Source of the DNA: Firmicutes bacterium UBA4845
GTDB lineage: Bacteria > Bacillota > Clostridia > Tissierellales > Sedimentibacteraceae
Length of the DNA stretch: 31,615 bases
Reading direction: 5' to 3'
NCBI GenBank assembly: GCA_002399975.1
Contig: DHER01000050.1
Coordinates: 22,456 to 54,070 of the forward strand
Shown: positions 8,005 through 16,403 of the stretch, piece by piece
Layout of the letters: each line of letters begins with the position of its first letter
How positions within the stretch are numbered: the stretch's first letter is position 1
Position numbers and translations under genes: made by a program
Notes under the pieces: model-generated
What the model was told of the DNA's origin: nothing
The model's database searches: none
Seen by the model: the letters and a program-made list of their open reading frames with translations, nothing else

Positions 8005-8958
8005 ATGAAAAAATTTTTAAGCCTGGCAATTACCATTACGATGGCTCTGTCATTGCTTGCAGGATGCGGCAATAATGATGCTAATGAACCTGCCGAAACA
8101 AACCAGGCAAATGAACCGGCAGACAGTGAAGGAACAAATGGAGAACCCAAAACAGTCGGACTTGCAATATCAACACTGAACAATCCATTTTTTGTAGACC
8201 TTGAAGCAGGTGCAAAAGCCAAGGCAAAAGAATTAAATGTTGATATTATAACTCTTGATTCACAAGATGATTCAGCAACAGAAATGTCAAATGTTGAGGA
8301 TCTGATCAATCAGGACGTGGATCTTATCATGATAAACCCCACTGATTCCGATGCGGTTAAAAGTGCCGTAGAGTCGGCAAACAAGGCTGATATACCTGTA
8401 ATAACCTTAGACAGGGGAGCAAACGGCGGCGAAGTAATATCTCACATAGCTTCAGATAACGTGGCCGGAGGCAGGCTTGCAGGTGAATATATTGTTGAAC
8501 AGTTAGGCGGCAAAGGAAAAATGGTTGAACTTGAAGGCATACCAGGTGCTTCGGCAGCCAGGGACAGAGGTCAGGGCTTCAACGAAGCAATAGAAGGAAC
8601 AGATATCGAAGTTGTTGCCAGGCAGACCGCAAATTTCGACAGAGCAGAAGGGATGACAGTAATGGAAAATATCCTTCAGTCCCAGCCTGAAATAGACGCT
8701 GTATTTGCACATAATGACGAAATGGCTTTAGGTGCTTTAGAGGCTGTTAAAGCTTCTGAAAGGGATATCCTTGTAGTTGGGTTTGACGCCACAGATGACG
8801 CAAAAGCAGCTGTTGAAGCAGGTGAAATGGCGGCGACCGTGGAACAACTTCCAAAAGAAATAGGATCCCTTGGAATTGAAACGGCTGTCAAAATATTAAA
8901 CGGACAGCAGGTTGAAGACATGATACCTGTAGATCTGCAATTGGTCAGTAAGAAATAA
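8005..8958 (+). CDS. rbsB: Ribose-type sugar-binding lipoprotein
   Basis: This 317-residue lipoprotein has a signal peptide ending in LLAGC (Cys21) and an acidic Asn/Glu/Pro-rich linker. A type I periplasmic-binding fold follows (about 50-317). Motifs typical of RbsB are TVGLAISTLNNPFFVDLEAG, INPTDSDAVKSAV, VITLDRGANGG and FAHNDEMALGA. A strong GGAGG precedes the ATG. It captures sugar outside the membrane and delivers it to the permease. As the last gene of the operon it is followed by the long inverted repeat at 8974-9086. Confidence 0.92.
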   Translation: MKKFLSLAITITMALSLLAGCGNNDANEPAETNQANEPADSEGTNGEPKTVGLAISTLNNPFFVDLEAGAKAKAKELNVDIITLDSQDDSATEMSNVEDLINQDVDLIMINPTDSDAVKSAVESANKADIPVITLDRGANGGEVISHIASDNVAGGRLAGEYIVEQLGGKGKMVELEGIPGASAARDRGQGFNEAIEGTDIEVVARQTANFDRAEGMTVMENILQSQPEIDAVFAHNDEMALGALEAVKASERDILVVGFDATDDAKAAVEAGEMAATVEQLPKEIGSLGIETAVKILNGQQVEDMIPVDLQLVSKK

Positions 8959-8973
8959 TAGAATAACTTATAC

Positions 8974-9086
8974 AAAAACAAGCTCCGAAAAATGATATGA
9001 TACTTCCAAAGCACGCATTATAATTAATTAAAATTAGATTATGATTGTATACTTGACACATATCAGTTCCAAGGGGCTTGTTTTTT
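8974..9086. terminator. Long imperfect inverted repeat, likely bidirectional terminator or small relic element
   Basis: AAAAACAAGCTCC (8974-8986) pairs with GGGGCTTGTTTTT (9073-9085), giving about 13 bp with one G-U. Inside it TGATATG (8993-8999) pairs with CATATCA (9059-9065), and ATAC (9000-9003) with GTAT (9047-9050). Each strand ends in a T-run. It lies between the convergent rbsB and DUF1275 genes, which suits a terminator. The roughly 113-bp size with near-terminal repeats also resembles a MITE-like remnant. A TTGACA (9053-9058) lies inside. Confidence 0.5.
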
Positions 9087-9123
9087 ATATATTATAAATT
9101 ATTACAACAACAGCATATCTATT

Positions 9124-9789
9124 TTACTTTTTCATTGCCTGTATACTGCTTTCTTCTTCGCGAAACATAAATAAAAATACAATAAATAAAATTAATGCAC
9201 TAATTAATATAGTGTACTGCCCAAGAATATCAACACAATTTTTTCCGATAACGGCACCAAAAGCAAATATGATTATGAAACCGTAATAAAACATGCTTTT
9301 TTTTAACATATACTTATCTCTTCTGCAGATTGAGTTACACAACAAATATGTAGCATTGCGCAAATTCCCAATGCACATAGTTGTAGCCAAGGAATTATCA
9401 TGTATCTTTCTGAAACTCTGCACCTGAATACCACAGGCAAGAGAAATCATGCTGTTTGCAATAAGATTCATATTTGTATCCATAAAGGCTACGGCCAGCA
9501 TTATCACAACCTCTGCCAGTATTGACAACTGACGCCAGTGAGGACTATTAACATTCTGAAATTTAAATCTAAGAAGCTCTGCAACAAAAACACCAATTAT
9601 AAAAAATAATACAGGCATCAAATATCTTAAGGATTGTTGAAAATTCATGCTTGAAATATTTATTCCAAAAAGAATAATATTACCTGTCTGTGCATTTGCA
9701 AAAACCCCGTCTCGGAAAACATAAGTGTATGCATCCATATAGCCTCCTGAAAAAGCTAAAAGTATACCTACCAAAATCGATTCGGACAT
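9124..9789 (-). CDS. DUF1275 (YoaK-like) integral membrane protein
   Basis: This membrane protein of 221 residues has about six helices. The family signature SGGYMDAYTYVFRDGVFANAQTGNIILFG is at its N-terminus, and the FRKIHDNSLATTMCIGNLR motif is mid-protein. The start at ATG 9789 (MSES) is preceded by GGAAG at good spacing. A longer frame from 9840 adds 17 residues but has only a distant ribosome site. It is 70-odd nt downstream of the amino-acid ABC ATPase gene and may be the last gene of that operon. The family has no established biochemical function; transport is often assumed. Confidence 0.85.
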   Translation of the reverse strand: MSESILVGILLAFSGGYMDAYTYVFRDGVFANAQTGNIILFGINISSMNFQQSLRYLMPVLFFIIGVFVAELLRFKFQNVNSPHWRQLSILAEVVIMLAVAFMDTNMNLIANSMISLACGIQVQSFRKIHDNSLATTMCIGNLRNATYLLCNSICRRDKYMLKKSMFYYGFIIIFAFGAVIGKNCVDILGQYTILISALILFIVFLFMFREEESSIQAMKK

Positions 9790-9861
9790 TTGCCATCTTC
9801 CGCCGTTTTTAACATGCTGTCTTTTCTCACTTTCATACATCAGGTAAAATGTATCTCCTCT

Positions 9862-10593
9862 TTATATTTTATACAATATTTTAGAAAGGAATTCCTTCGC
9901 TCTTTCGTGAGACGGATTTGAAAAGAAGTCTTTTGGATTATTTTCTTCCAGTATTTTGCCATCATCCATGAAAAGTATTCGGTTTGCAACGCTCTTTGCA
10001 AAACTCATCTCGTGGGTTACTACTATCATTGTCATTCCTTCCTCAGCTAAATCCTTCATCAGCGTTAAAACTTCACCAATCATTTCTGGATCAAGAGCTG
10101 ATGTAGGTTCATCAAAAAGCATTATATTGGGCTTCATAGCAAGAGACCGCACTATGGCAATTCTTTGTTTCTGCCCACCGGAAAGCATATTGGGATATTC
10201 ATTTTTTTTATCAGAAAGCCCTGTCCTTTCAAGAAGTTTCAGAGCAGTTTCTTCTGCCTCTTCACTGCTTTGGAGCCTAAGTTTAACAGGAGCCAAGGTA
10301 ATATTCTCTATCACTGTCAGATGAGGAAATAAATTGAAATGCTGAAAAACCATTCCCATTTTCTGCCTTATCTTATTTATATCACATTTTTTTTCTGTAA
10401 TATTTCGTCCTTCGAAAATTATTTCCCCCGAATCCGGAGTTTCCAAAAGATTAATACATCTAAGAAACGTGCTTTTCCCTGAGCCGGAAGGACCTATTAC
10501 TACTACCTTTTCTCCGTTTTCTATTGTCGTACTGACATTTTTTAAAACATGGTTATTACCAAAACTTTTATTTATGTTTTTAATTTCTATCAC
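9862..10593 (-). CDS. Polar amino acid ABC transporter ATP-binding protein (GlnQ-like)
   Basis: This 243-residue ATPase has Walker A GPSGSGKST (about 33-41), Q-loop GMVFQHFNLFPH, signature LSGGQKQRIAIVRSL, Walker B IMLFDEPTSALDPE and the H-loop TMIVVTHEMSFA. This pattern is diagnostic of the PAAT/GlnQ group. I chose GTG at 10593 because AAGGAGG lies upstream and the resulting length and N-terminus (IEIKNINKSFG) fit the family; the frame from 10632 extends into the permease gene. It overlaps the permease gene by 14 nt, so the two are translationally coupled. Confidence 0.9.
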   Translation of the reverse strand: MIEIKNINKSFGNNHVLKNVSTTIENGEKVVVIGPSGSGKSTFLRCINLLETPDSGEIIFEGRNITEKKCDINKIRQKMGMVFQHFNLFPHLTVIENITLAPVKLRLQSSEEAEETALKLLERTGLSDKKNEYPNMLSGGQKQRIAIVRSLAMKPNIMLFDEPTSALDPEMIGEVLTLMKDLAEEGMTMIVVTHEMSFAKSVANRILFMDDGKILEENNPKDFFSNPSHERAKEFLSKILYKI

Positions 10594-11269
10594 CTTGAGA
10601 AAACCTCCTTTCCAACCTTTTCTGTATTGCACCCAGGCCGAGAACCATTACAAGATAGCATAATGCAACTGAATACAAAGAAAAAAATGGTTCATATGTC
10701 CTGCTTCTTATAATGTTTCCCGCATTCGTAAGGTCAATTACAGGAATAAAACCTGCCACGGAAGTTTCCTTTAAAAGAGCAATAAACTCATTCCCAAGGG
10801 CCGGAAGTATGTTTTTAACCGCTTGAGGCAGAACTATAAAGAACATTGCCTTGCTCCTATTGAGCCCTAAAGACAATCCCGCCTCCATCTGCCCGCTATC
10901 CACAGATTCTATTCCAGCTCTGGCAATTTCCGCCACATATGCTCCAGAGTTTATTCCAAACGTCATTACGGCTATAAATATTGTGTTGTCAATATTTGAA
11001 AAAATCGTATAATACATAATAAGGAGCTGGACTACAACCGGAGTTCCCCTTATTATTGAAACATATATATTGCATATTATATCAAATAAAAAAAGTTTTC
11101 TGCTGTTCTTTGCACTATATCGTATTATTGCTACAAGAATTCCTATTACTATTCCAATCAAAGTTGCAAACAATGCAATTACAATTGTATTTTCAATGCC
11201 GGTAATAAATAATTTATACCGTCCTTCTACTATGAATGTTTTATTAAAACTGTTAATGAATCTTTCCAT
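10580..11269 (-). CDS. Polar amino acid ABC transporter permease (GlnP/HisMQ-like)
   Basis: This 229-residue inner-membrane protein belongs to the His/Glu/Gln/Arg permease family. Motifs include GIENTIVIALFATLIGIVIG near the N-terminus, the RGTPVVVQLLIMYY segment, and the EAA loop EAGLSLGLNRSKAMFFIVLPQAVKNILPALGNEFI. The start at 11269 follows GAGGT; the frame open to 11374 reads through an intercistronic hairpin and is not credible. It works with the ATPase that follows and the lipoprotein encoded upstream. Confidence 0.9.
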   Translation of the reverse strand: MERFINSFNKTFIVEGRYKLFITGIENTIVIALFATLIGIVIGILVAIIRYSAKNSRKLFLFDIICNIYVSIIRGTPVVVQLLIMYYTIFSNIDNTIFIAVMTFGINSGAYVAEIARAGIESVDSGQMEAGLSLGLNRSKAMFFIVLPQAVKNILPALGNEFIALLKETSVAGFIPVIDLTNAGNIIRSRTYEPFFSLYSVALCYLVMVLGLGAIQKRLERRFSQGDRN

Positions 11270-11313
11270 AAGTACCTCTATCCACAAATGTGCTTGTTGC
11301 CTTCCATACTTGT

Positions 11314-11388
11314 GCAGCAGAATGCATCGAATTTTACAATTCACATAAATTCGATGCAATTCTATACGATTCACCTGTCACCTGCTGC
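11314..11388 (-). other. Intercistronic stem-loop between binding protein and permease
   Basis: TGCATCGAATTT (11323-11334) and AAATTCGATGCA (11347-11358) form a perfect 12-bp stem with a 12-nt loop. AGAA/TTCT extends it past one bulged base, and GCAGCAG (11314-11320) with CTGCTGC (11382-11388) can close a wider stem. No T-run follows on the minus strand, so it is more likely an RNA-stability or processing element than a terminator. Such elements commonly raise binding-protein mRNA over permease mRNA. Confidence 0.6.
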
Positions 11389-11457
11389 CAACGCCTAAAG
11401 CGCATGAAAATGTACGCAAACATATTGTTCTATATTATTCTTTAAATATCTTAAATA

Positions 11458-12291
11458 TTAAACATTCTTTTTATGATTTGCTACGAATTCATCAATTTTA
11501 CCTTCATCGATGAGCCTTTGAAGTGTAGAATTTATAGATTTAAGCAGTTCCTCATTTCCCTGTTTAACAGCAATTCCGTAATTTTCACTTATTTCACCAA
11601 AATTAACTGTTCCAAGATTTTCCTCATTATTTTTAACAATTTCTTCGGCGGGAAGCTCATCAATAACTACAGCATCAATTCTTCCTGTCAATAGATCCTG
11701 AGATGCCTCCAACGCATTTGCATAGGTCTTAACCTCAGCTCCTGAACCATGCAGCTTTCCATCCTCAGAATCAACGGCTTCAGATACTGAAAGATCCCCC
11801 GTCGTCCCCAATTGGACACCTATTTTTTTACCCTTTAAATCATCCATTGATTTAAGCTCGGCACCTTTTTTGTATATAATATTCTGAATTGATTCAATAT
11901 ATGGTATAGTGAAGTCTACTTCCTCTTCCCTGTCGGAGCTTATGGTCATTCCTGCTGCTACAAAATCAGCTTTTCCTGTTGTCAAAGCTGGAATAAGGCT
12001 TTTAAAATCAATATGTTCTACAACGAGTTCCTTCCCAAGGTCCTTAGCTATTTCCTGAGCTATATCAACATCCACACCAACAATTTTTTCTCCTTCAAAA
12101 TATTCGAAAGGAGCAAATTCTGCATTAGTATACATTTTTATCGTATTATCTTTATCTCCGTTTGTCCCTTCCGCATGTTCTTCGCCGCCACTACTGCTTG
12201 ATGGTTGTTCCATCCCGGTATTCTGACTGCATCCTACAAACAATGAAAGCATTGCGGCAATAATTAATACAACAGATATTACTTTTTTCAT
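11458..12291 (-). CDS. Polar amino acid ABC transporter substrate-binding lipoprotein
   Basis: This 277-residue lipoprotein has a signal peptide ending in SLFVGC (Cys21), a Ser/Gly/Glu linker and a family 3 solute-binding domain (about 48-275). Landmarks are TIKMYTNAEFAPFEYFEGEKIVG, VDVDIAQEIAKDLGK, DFVAAGMTISSDREEEVDFT and KKIGVQLGTTG. The start at 12291 is preceded by GGAGG; a longer frame from 12318 has no such site. It is the first gene of the operon, behind a sigma-A promoter. Whether it binds glutamine, cystine, arginine or another amino acid cannot be told from sequence. Confidence 0.92.
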   Translation of the reverse strand: MKKVISVVLIIAAMLSLFVGCSQNTGMEQPSSSSGGEEHAEGTNGDKDNTIKMYTNAEFAPFEYFEGEKIVGVDVDIAQEIAKDLGKELVVEHIDFKSLIPALTTGKADFVAAGMTISSDREEEVDFTIPYIESIQNIIYKKGAELKSMDDLKGKKIGVQLGTTGDLSVSEAVDSEDGKLHGSGAEVKTYANALEASQDLLTGRIDAVVIDELPAEEIVKNNEENLGTVNFGEISENYGIAVKQGNEELLKSINSTLQRLIDEGKIDEFVANHKKNV

Positions 12292-12334
12292 CTCATCCTC
12301 CAAAATTATAATATTCATTTTTTATGTAAAAAAT

Positions 12335-12363
12335 ATGCTATCACTTTTCAAGGATTTTGTCAA
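12335..12363 (-). promoter_or_regulatory. Sigma-A promoter of the amino acid ABC operon
   Basis: On the minus strand TTGACA (12358-12363), 17 nt, then TAGCAT (12335-12340), about 43 nt before the ATG at 12291. A perfect -35 and a fair -10 make this credible. Confidence 0.7.
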
Positions 12364-12437
12364 ATATTTTTTCGCTTTTATGTATAATTATATATATTCC
12401 TTTAATGTATTCTTATGCTCTGCCAAGACAAAAATAT

Positions 12438-12466
12438 GGACAGTACAGAAAGTTTTTCAACTGTCC
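12438..12466 (-). terminator. Hairpin, possible terminator of the flavoprotein gene
   Basis: GGACAGT (12438-12444) and ACTGTCC (12460-12466) form a perfect 7-bp stem. On the minus strand it is followed by ATATTTTTG. It sits about 90 nt past the flavoprotein stop and 75 nt before the next promoter. It could instead be an operator. Confidence 0.45.
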
Positions 12467-12556
12467 AAATCCTTACACATATTTTGCAAATGATTTGTTA
12501 ATACTTTTTATTATTTTTAATTCCATAACTTATAAATCATCTTTTTTGATCTGTTT

Positions 12557-14407
12557 TTAATTTCCTCCGAGTTTTTCAGCTAGAACTTGACCTACAGCAT
12601 ATCCTGAAGTTAACGCCCAACCAACATCTGCACCCGGTATAGAATCATTTCCTCGTGCACCACCGGCAACATCACCTGCTGCAAAAAGACCTTCGATAGA
12701 TTTTCCATCTGTATTGATAACTTGCAGATCTTTATTAATCTTTAAACCACCTAATGTCGTAGCATATCTTGGCTTTTGTTCAACGAGATAATATGGGCCT
12801 TCACCAATTGGCTCAGTTAAGTAATCCGCATCGCGTCCAAAATCTTCATCAATACCTTTTTTGACAAATTCATTATAGCGATCTACGGTCTTTTGTAAGT
12901 TTATTGTATCTATATCAAGAATTTCGGCAACCTCTTCAATTGTATCAGCATGCGCAAAATATGGAGGATCTTTTGCATTATTTTCCAGCCATCTATCTAA
13001 CAATTCTTGACTAATTCCATAGCCTGTAATATTGCTTTCAAAAGAATCATACGTTGCCTGATCCATTAACAGGAAAAGCCTGCCATCCTCTTGCTTTGCC
13101 ATTTCTTTAACAATATTGATTCCTGCTGTGCGTTCATTTACAACACGTTTCCCCGAGCGGTCAACAAGTATACCACTTACGTCCCAAGCTGCCATTGAAC
13201 CATTGTAGGTTGATTTAGCAATGCCCGGTTGCCATTCAACACCGTTTTCAAAAAGTTCAACATAACCTTGATTTACAACATCAGCGCCAATTTCTTGTGC
13301 CATTTCCATGCCTTCACCCTGTGCAAGTTGAGCACCGTAATAAACAAAGTTGTTTAAAGTTTCAGGTAAAAGATCCTTACGAGCACCATAACTGCCAGTT
13401 GCAAGTACCGTTGCTGCACCTTTAACCTGATACTTCGTTCCATCTGAGCCTTCTGCTTCTACTCCAATAACTTTATCTCCATCTAATAATAGAGAGGTAG
13501 CTTTTACATTTACATGAACACCAACGTCAGTTTCTTCTAATTTTGCAGCTAATGCATTCTTAAGACCATCTCCGGCATCTTCATAAATCATTGCTCGATT
13601 GATACTATTTTCGCTAAGAGGTGTTAGTTCATTAGGAGTAGGTGCTCCAATATAATCATCAATCCAATCGGTTGCCGGGCCCATATTCTCAGAGTAAAGC
13701 TGTAAGTCTTCTGGAATATTCACACCGCCGCCATTCTTGAAATTATCATCATAAACAGCTTCAACAGAATCATTTGTGATCCCATATTTTTCGGATTGCA
13801 ATTTAGAACCGGTGATTAAAGAAAAAGCACCACTAAATGCAGTATGTCCACCCAACATTGCATTTTTCTCCAGAAGAATGACCGATAAACCCTTCTGTTC
13901 TGCTCCCATTGCTGCAGTCATACCGGCACCACCACCGCCAACTACAATGACATCAGCTTCAAGTTCTATGGTTTCTGTTTTTGGTTCTTTTTCAATTGAT
14001 TTTTTCAAAAGTTCCGTATTTCCATTTGCTTGTTCTGCAGCATTGAGAACTGCATTTTTGATTGCTACAGATGAAATTGTTGCACCGCTAATCGAGTCAA
14101 CCCCTATCGATTGTTCATCAATGATTTTTTGTGGTAATTGATCAAACGCTGTTTTTGCAACTGTTGTAGTTTCCTCGTTGTCAAGAATATTAATAGCAGT
14201 AATTGCATCTTCAGAAAATTCTACTTCGACTTCAATCGTGCCGTTATGACCCATCGCTTTGCCTATATATTTGCCGGAATTATATGAAAACATTTTTTGG
14301 CCATCTACAGCCCCATTCAATTCTTCTTTTCCATTGTTTTCTTGATTGCATGCAACAAGCATAATTATCAAGATTAAACATAGAAGTATTTTAAAATTCT
14401 TTTTCAT
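12557..14407 (-). CDS. Extracellular FMN/FAD flavoprotein reductase (fumarate/urocanate reductase-like lipoprotein)
   Basis: This 616-residue lipoprotein has a signal peptide ending in MLVAC (Cys20). An FMN-binding domain (about 40-128) contains SGAT at 107-110, the ApbE flavinylation motif. An FAD-binding-2 (flavocytochrome c/fumarate reductase-like) domain follows (about 150-616), with the dinucleotide motif VIVVGGGGAGMTAAM (154-168) and a C-terminal GLFAAGDVAGGARGNDSIPG. The architecture matches fumarate, urocanate, methacrylate or related enoate reductases, which accept electrons through bound FMN and reduce an unsaturated acid bound near FAD. The substrate cannot be assigned. It would act on the outer face of the membrane. 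AGGGGGCGTT precedes the ATG, and the gene has its own promoter and is monocistronic. Confidence 0.88.
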   Translation of the reverse strand: MKKNFKILLCLILIIMLVACNQENNGKEELNGAVDGQKMFSYNSGKYIGKAMGHNGTIEVEVEFSEDAITAINILDNEETTTVAKTAFDQLPQKIIDEQSIGVDSISGATISSVAIKNAVLNAAEQANGNTELLKKSIEKEPKTETIELEADVIVVGGGGAGMTAAMGAEQKGLSVILLEKNAMLGGHTAFSGAFSLITGSKLQSEKYGITNDSVEAVYDDNFKNGGGVNIPEDLQLYSENMGPATDWIDDYIGAPTPNELTPLSENSINRAMIYEDAGDGLKNALAAKLEETDVGVHVNVKATSLLLDGDKVIGVEAEGSDGTKYQVKGAATVLATGSYGARKDLLPETLNNFVYYGAQLAQGEGMEMAQEIGADVVNQGYVELFENGVEWQPGIAKSTYNGSMAAWDVSGILVDRSGKRVVNERTAGINIVKEMAKQEDGRLFLLMDQATYDSFESNITGYGISQELLDRWLENNAKDPPYFAHADTIEEVAEILDIDTINLQKTVDRYNEFVKKGIDEDFGRDADYLTEPIGEGPYYLVEQKPRYATTLGGLKINKDLQVINTDGKSIEGLFAAGDVAGGARGNDSIPGADVGWALTSGYAVGQVLAEKLGGN

Positions 14408-14444
14408 AACGCCCCCTAAATAATATTATTTTAAATCTATGTTA

Positions 14445-14474
14445 ATTATAACACAAACAAATGATGAACGTCAA
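14445..14474 (-). promoter_or_regulatory. Sigma-A promoter of the flavoprotein gene
   Basis: On the minus strand TTGACG (14469-14474), 18 nt, then TATAAT (14445-14450), about 38 nt upstream of the ATG. It lies in the short gap after the efflux permease gene. Confidence 0.7.
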
Positions 14475-14490
14475 CGCAACCACCATTTCC

Positions 14491-15699
14491 CTATTCGTAT
14501 CGCAGACATTCGATTGGGTCTGATTTTGCAGCCTTTTTAGCAGGGTAATACCCGAAAAATACACCTATAATCATGGAAAACCCTACTGCCGTCGCTACTG
14601 AAACAGGATTTACAACTACAGGTATGGAAATAATACTTCCGCCTATCATAACCAACCCTATTCCCAAAGCTGTTCCAGCTATTCCTCCAATGGCAGACAA
14701 GGTTGCGGATTCAATCAGGAACTGAAACAGCACGTCCTTTGTTCTTGCTCCCAAAGCCTTCTTTATTCCTATTTCTCTGGTTCTTTCAGTCACAGAAACC
14801 AGCATAATGTTCATTATACCTATTCCGCCCACCAAAAGTGATATTGCTGCAATAACAGCAACTGCCGCCGTCAATCCTCCCAGCATGGAATTAATAGAAG
14901 CCTGGTCCTCCTCTGCAGTATAAAACTGATAATTTTCAGGGTTCCTTGACTTAAGCTTTGCAATGTAAGATAGTACTTCCTCTCCAACGGAACTTACAGA
15001 ATAATCCTGCCCTACAAATACCTCCAATTCATAAAAAGGATATTCTTTCGAAAAAACAGTTGTGTAAGGCACATATCCTTCTTCATACTCGTTCTGCCCC
15101 TGCATTAATGAAACAAACGGCGATACCTCAACTTTGTAAACACCTATTATAAGAAGATCTTCCAGATTATCATTTATTTTAACCCTTATTGTTTTTCCAA
15201 CTGCATTTTCAGTCCCAAATAACTTCAAAGCTGCAGTATCCTGAATAACTATAACCTTGCTTTTTCTTTCCAAATCATCCTTGCGTATCATTCTTCCATA
15301 AAGCATTTTTACTTCCTGAACTTTTTCAAATCCGTAATCTATACACATCATATTGAGTTTCACAGTCTTCCTGTTCACGGTAACATCACTGCGTACAGAC
15401 TCAGAAGGAGCAATGTATTCAATTTTATCTCCAAATCTCTCTTTAAGCAGTTTTATGTCATCTATGTAGAAATAATCCGTTGACCTTACTTCGTCAATAT
15501 CGTACAAATATATAAAAGCGCAGTTCTTGCCAATATCCTTGTACAAGTCGTCAAATACTCCTTTCATGCTATCACCTATAGACACTATTGCAATAACCGA
15601 ACTGATGCCTATAATAATACCGAGCATTGTCAGAAGAGAGCGCATTTTATTAGATAAAACAGACTGGAACGCTATTTTAATATTTTCTAACCAGATTAT
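14491..15699 (-). CDS. MacB-like ABC transporter permease (FtsX family), non-canonical start
   Basis: This is the permease of a MacAB-type exporter. It has an N-terminal helix (RSLLTMLGIIIGISSVIAIVS), a large extracellular MacB periplasmic-core domain, and three C-terminal helices with the FtsX motif ERTREIGIKKALGARTKDVL. The first ATG is at 15645, but reading continues upstream into WLENIKIAFQSVLSNK, which matches the conserved N-terminus of this family. The extended frame has no ATG, GTG or TTG before its stop. The likely initiation site is ATA (15697-15699) or ATC (15694-15696), 7-10 nt after AAGGTG and overlapping the ATPase stop. With the extension the protein is 402 residues; from ATG 15645 it would be 384. 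Function is confident, start is not. Confidence 0.85.
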   Translation of the reverse strand: MIWLENIKIAFQSVLSNKMRSLLTMLGIIIGISSVIAIVSIGDSMKGVFDDLYKDIGKNCAFIYLYDIDEVRSTDYFYIDDIKLLKERFGDKIEYIAPSESVRSDVTVNRKTVKLNMMCIDYGFEKVQEVKMLYGRMIRKDDLERKSKVIVIQDTAALKLFGTENAVGKTIRVKINDNLEDLLIIGVYKVEVSPFVSLMQGQNEYEEGYVPYTTVFSKEYPFYELEVFVGQDYSVSSVGEEVLSYIAKLKSRNPENYQFYTAEEDQASINSMLGGLTAAVAVIAAISLLVGGIGIMNIMLVSVTERTREIGIKKALGARTKDVLFQFLIESATLSAIGGIAGTALGIGLVMIGGSIISIPVVVNPVSVATAVGFSMIIGVFFGYYPAKKAAKSDPIECLRYE

Positions 15700-16394
15700 T
15701 TTAAAACACCTTCTTTCCGCCTGTCTTCGATTAATAAACCATCACTGAATACTATAACCCTGTCTGCGTATTTAGCAATATCCGGTTCATGAGTAACCAA
15801 AATAACACTGTTGCCTTCTCTGTTCAACTCTGTAAATATTTCCATTATTTCTTCAGAAGAGTGAGTATCGAGATTCCCTGTGGGCTCATCCGCCAAAATA
15901 ATGGGGGGATTGTTTGCTAAAGCCCTGGCAATGGCAACTCTTTGCTTTTGACCTCCTGACAGTTCACTTGGGAGATGGTCCATCCTAGCCCCAAGTCCTA
16001 CTCTCTCCAAAAGTTCCAACGCTCTCCTTGTCCTTTGAGATGATTTTACTTTAGCGTATATCATTGGAAGCTCCACATTCTTTAAAATATTAGTCCTAGG
16101 TATAAGATTAAACGCCTGAAATACAAATCCGATCTTCTTATTTCTGATAAATGAAAGCTCGTCCTGGCTCCGTTTTCTTATATCTATCCCTTCAAGAAAA
16201 TATTCTCCGGAAGTAGGTCTGTCAAGACACCCTAAAATGTTCATCAGCGTTGATTTACCGGAACCGGATTGACCCATTATTGCAATAAACTCTCCATGCT
16301 CAATCTCCAAGTTAATATTTTTAAGTGCGTGTACTTCTACTTTTCCTGTTTTATAAATTTTATTCAAATTTTTAATAGATATCAAATTACTCAT
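15696..16394 (-). CDS. MacB/LolD-type ABC transporter ATP-binding protein
   Basis: This 232-residue ATPase has Walker A GQSGSGKST (about 38-46), Q-loop GFVFQAFNLIPRT, signature LSGGQKQRVAIARAL, Walker B IILADEPTGNLD and H-loop VILVTHEPDIA. These belong to the MacB/LolD/FtsE group, in which ATPase and permease are separate in Gram-positives. It starts 10 nt after the membrane-fusion gene, and its stop codon overlaps the presumed start of the permease, as in tightly coupled operons. Confidence 0.93.
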   Translation of the reverse strand: MSNLISIKNLNKIYKTGKVEVHALKNINLEIEHGEFIAIMGQSGSGKSTLMNILGCLDRPTSGEYFLEGIDIRKRSQDELSFIRNKKIGFVFQAFNLIPRTNILKNVELPMIYAKVKSSQRTRRALELLERVGLGARMDHLPSELSGGQKQRVAIARALANNPPIILADEPTGNLDTHSSEEIMEIFTELNREGNSVILVTHEPDIAKYADRVIVFSDGLLIEDRRKEGVLK

Positions 16395-16403
16395 ATTGTC
16401 AGC

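Noticed and set aside
11458..12556. Possible riboswitch in front of the amino acid transporter
   Set aside because: The leader after the predicted promoter is only about 40 nt, too short for any known amino-acid riboswitch or T-box.
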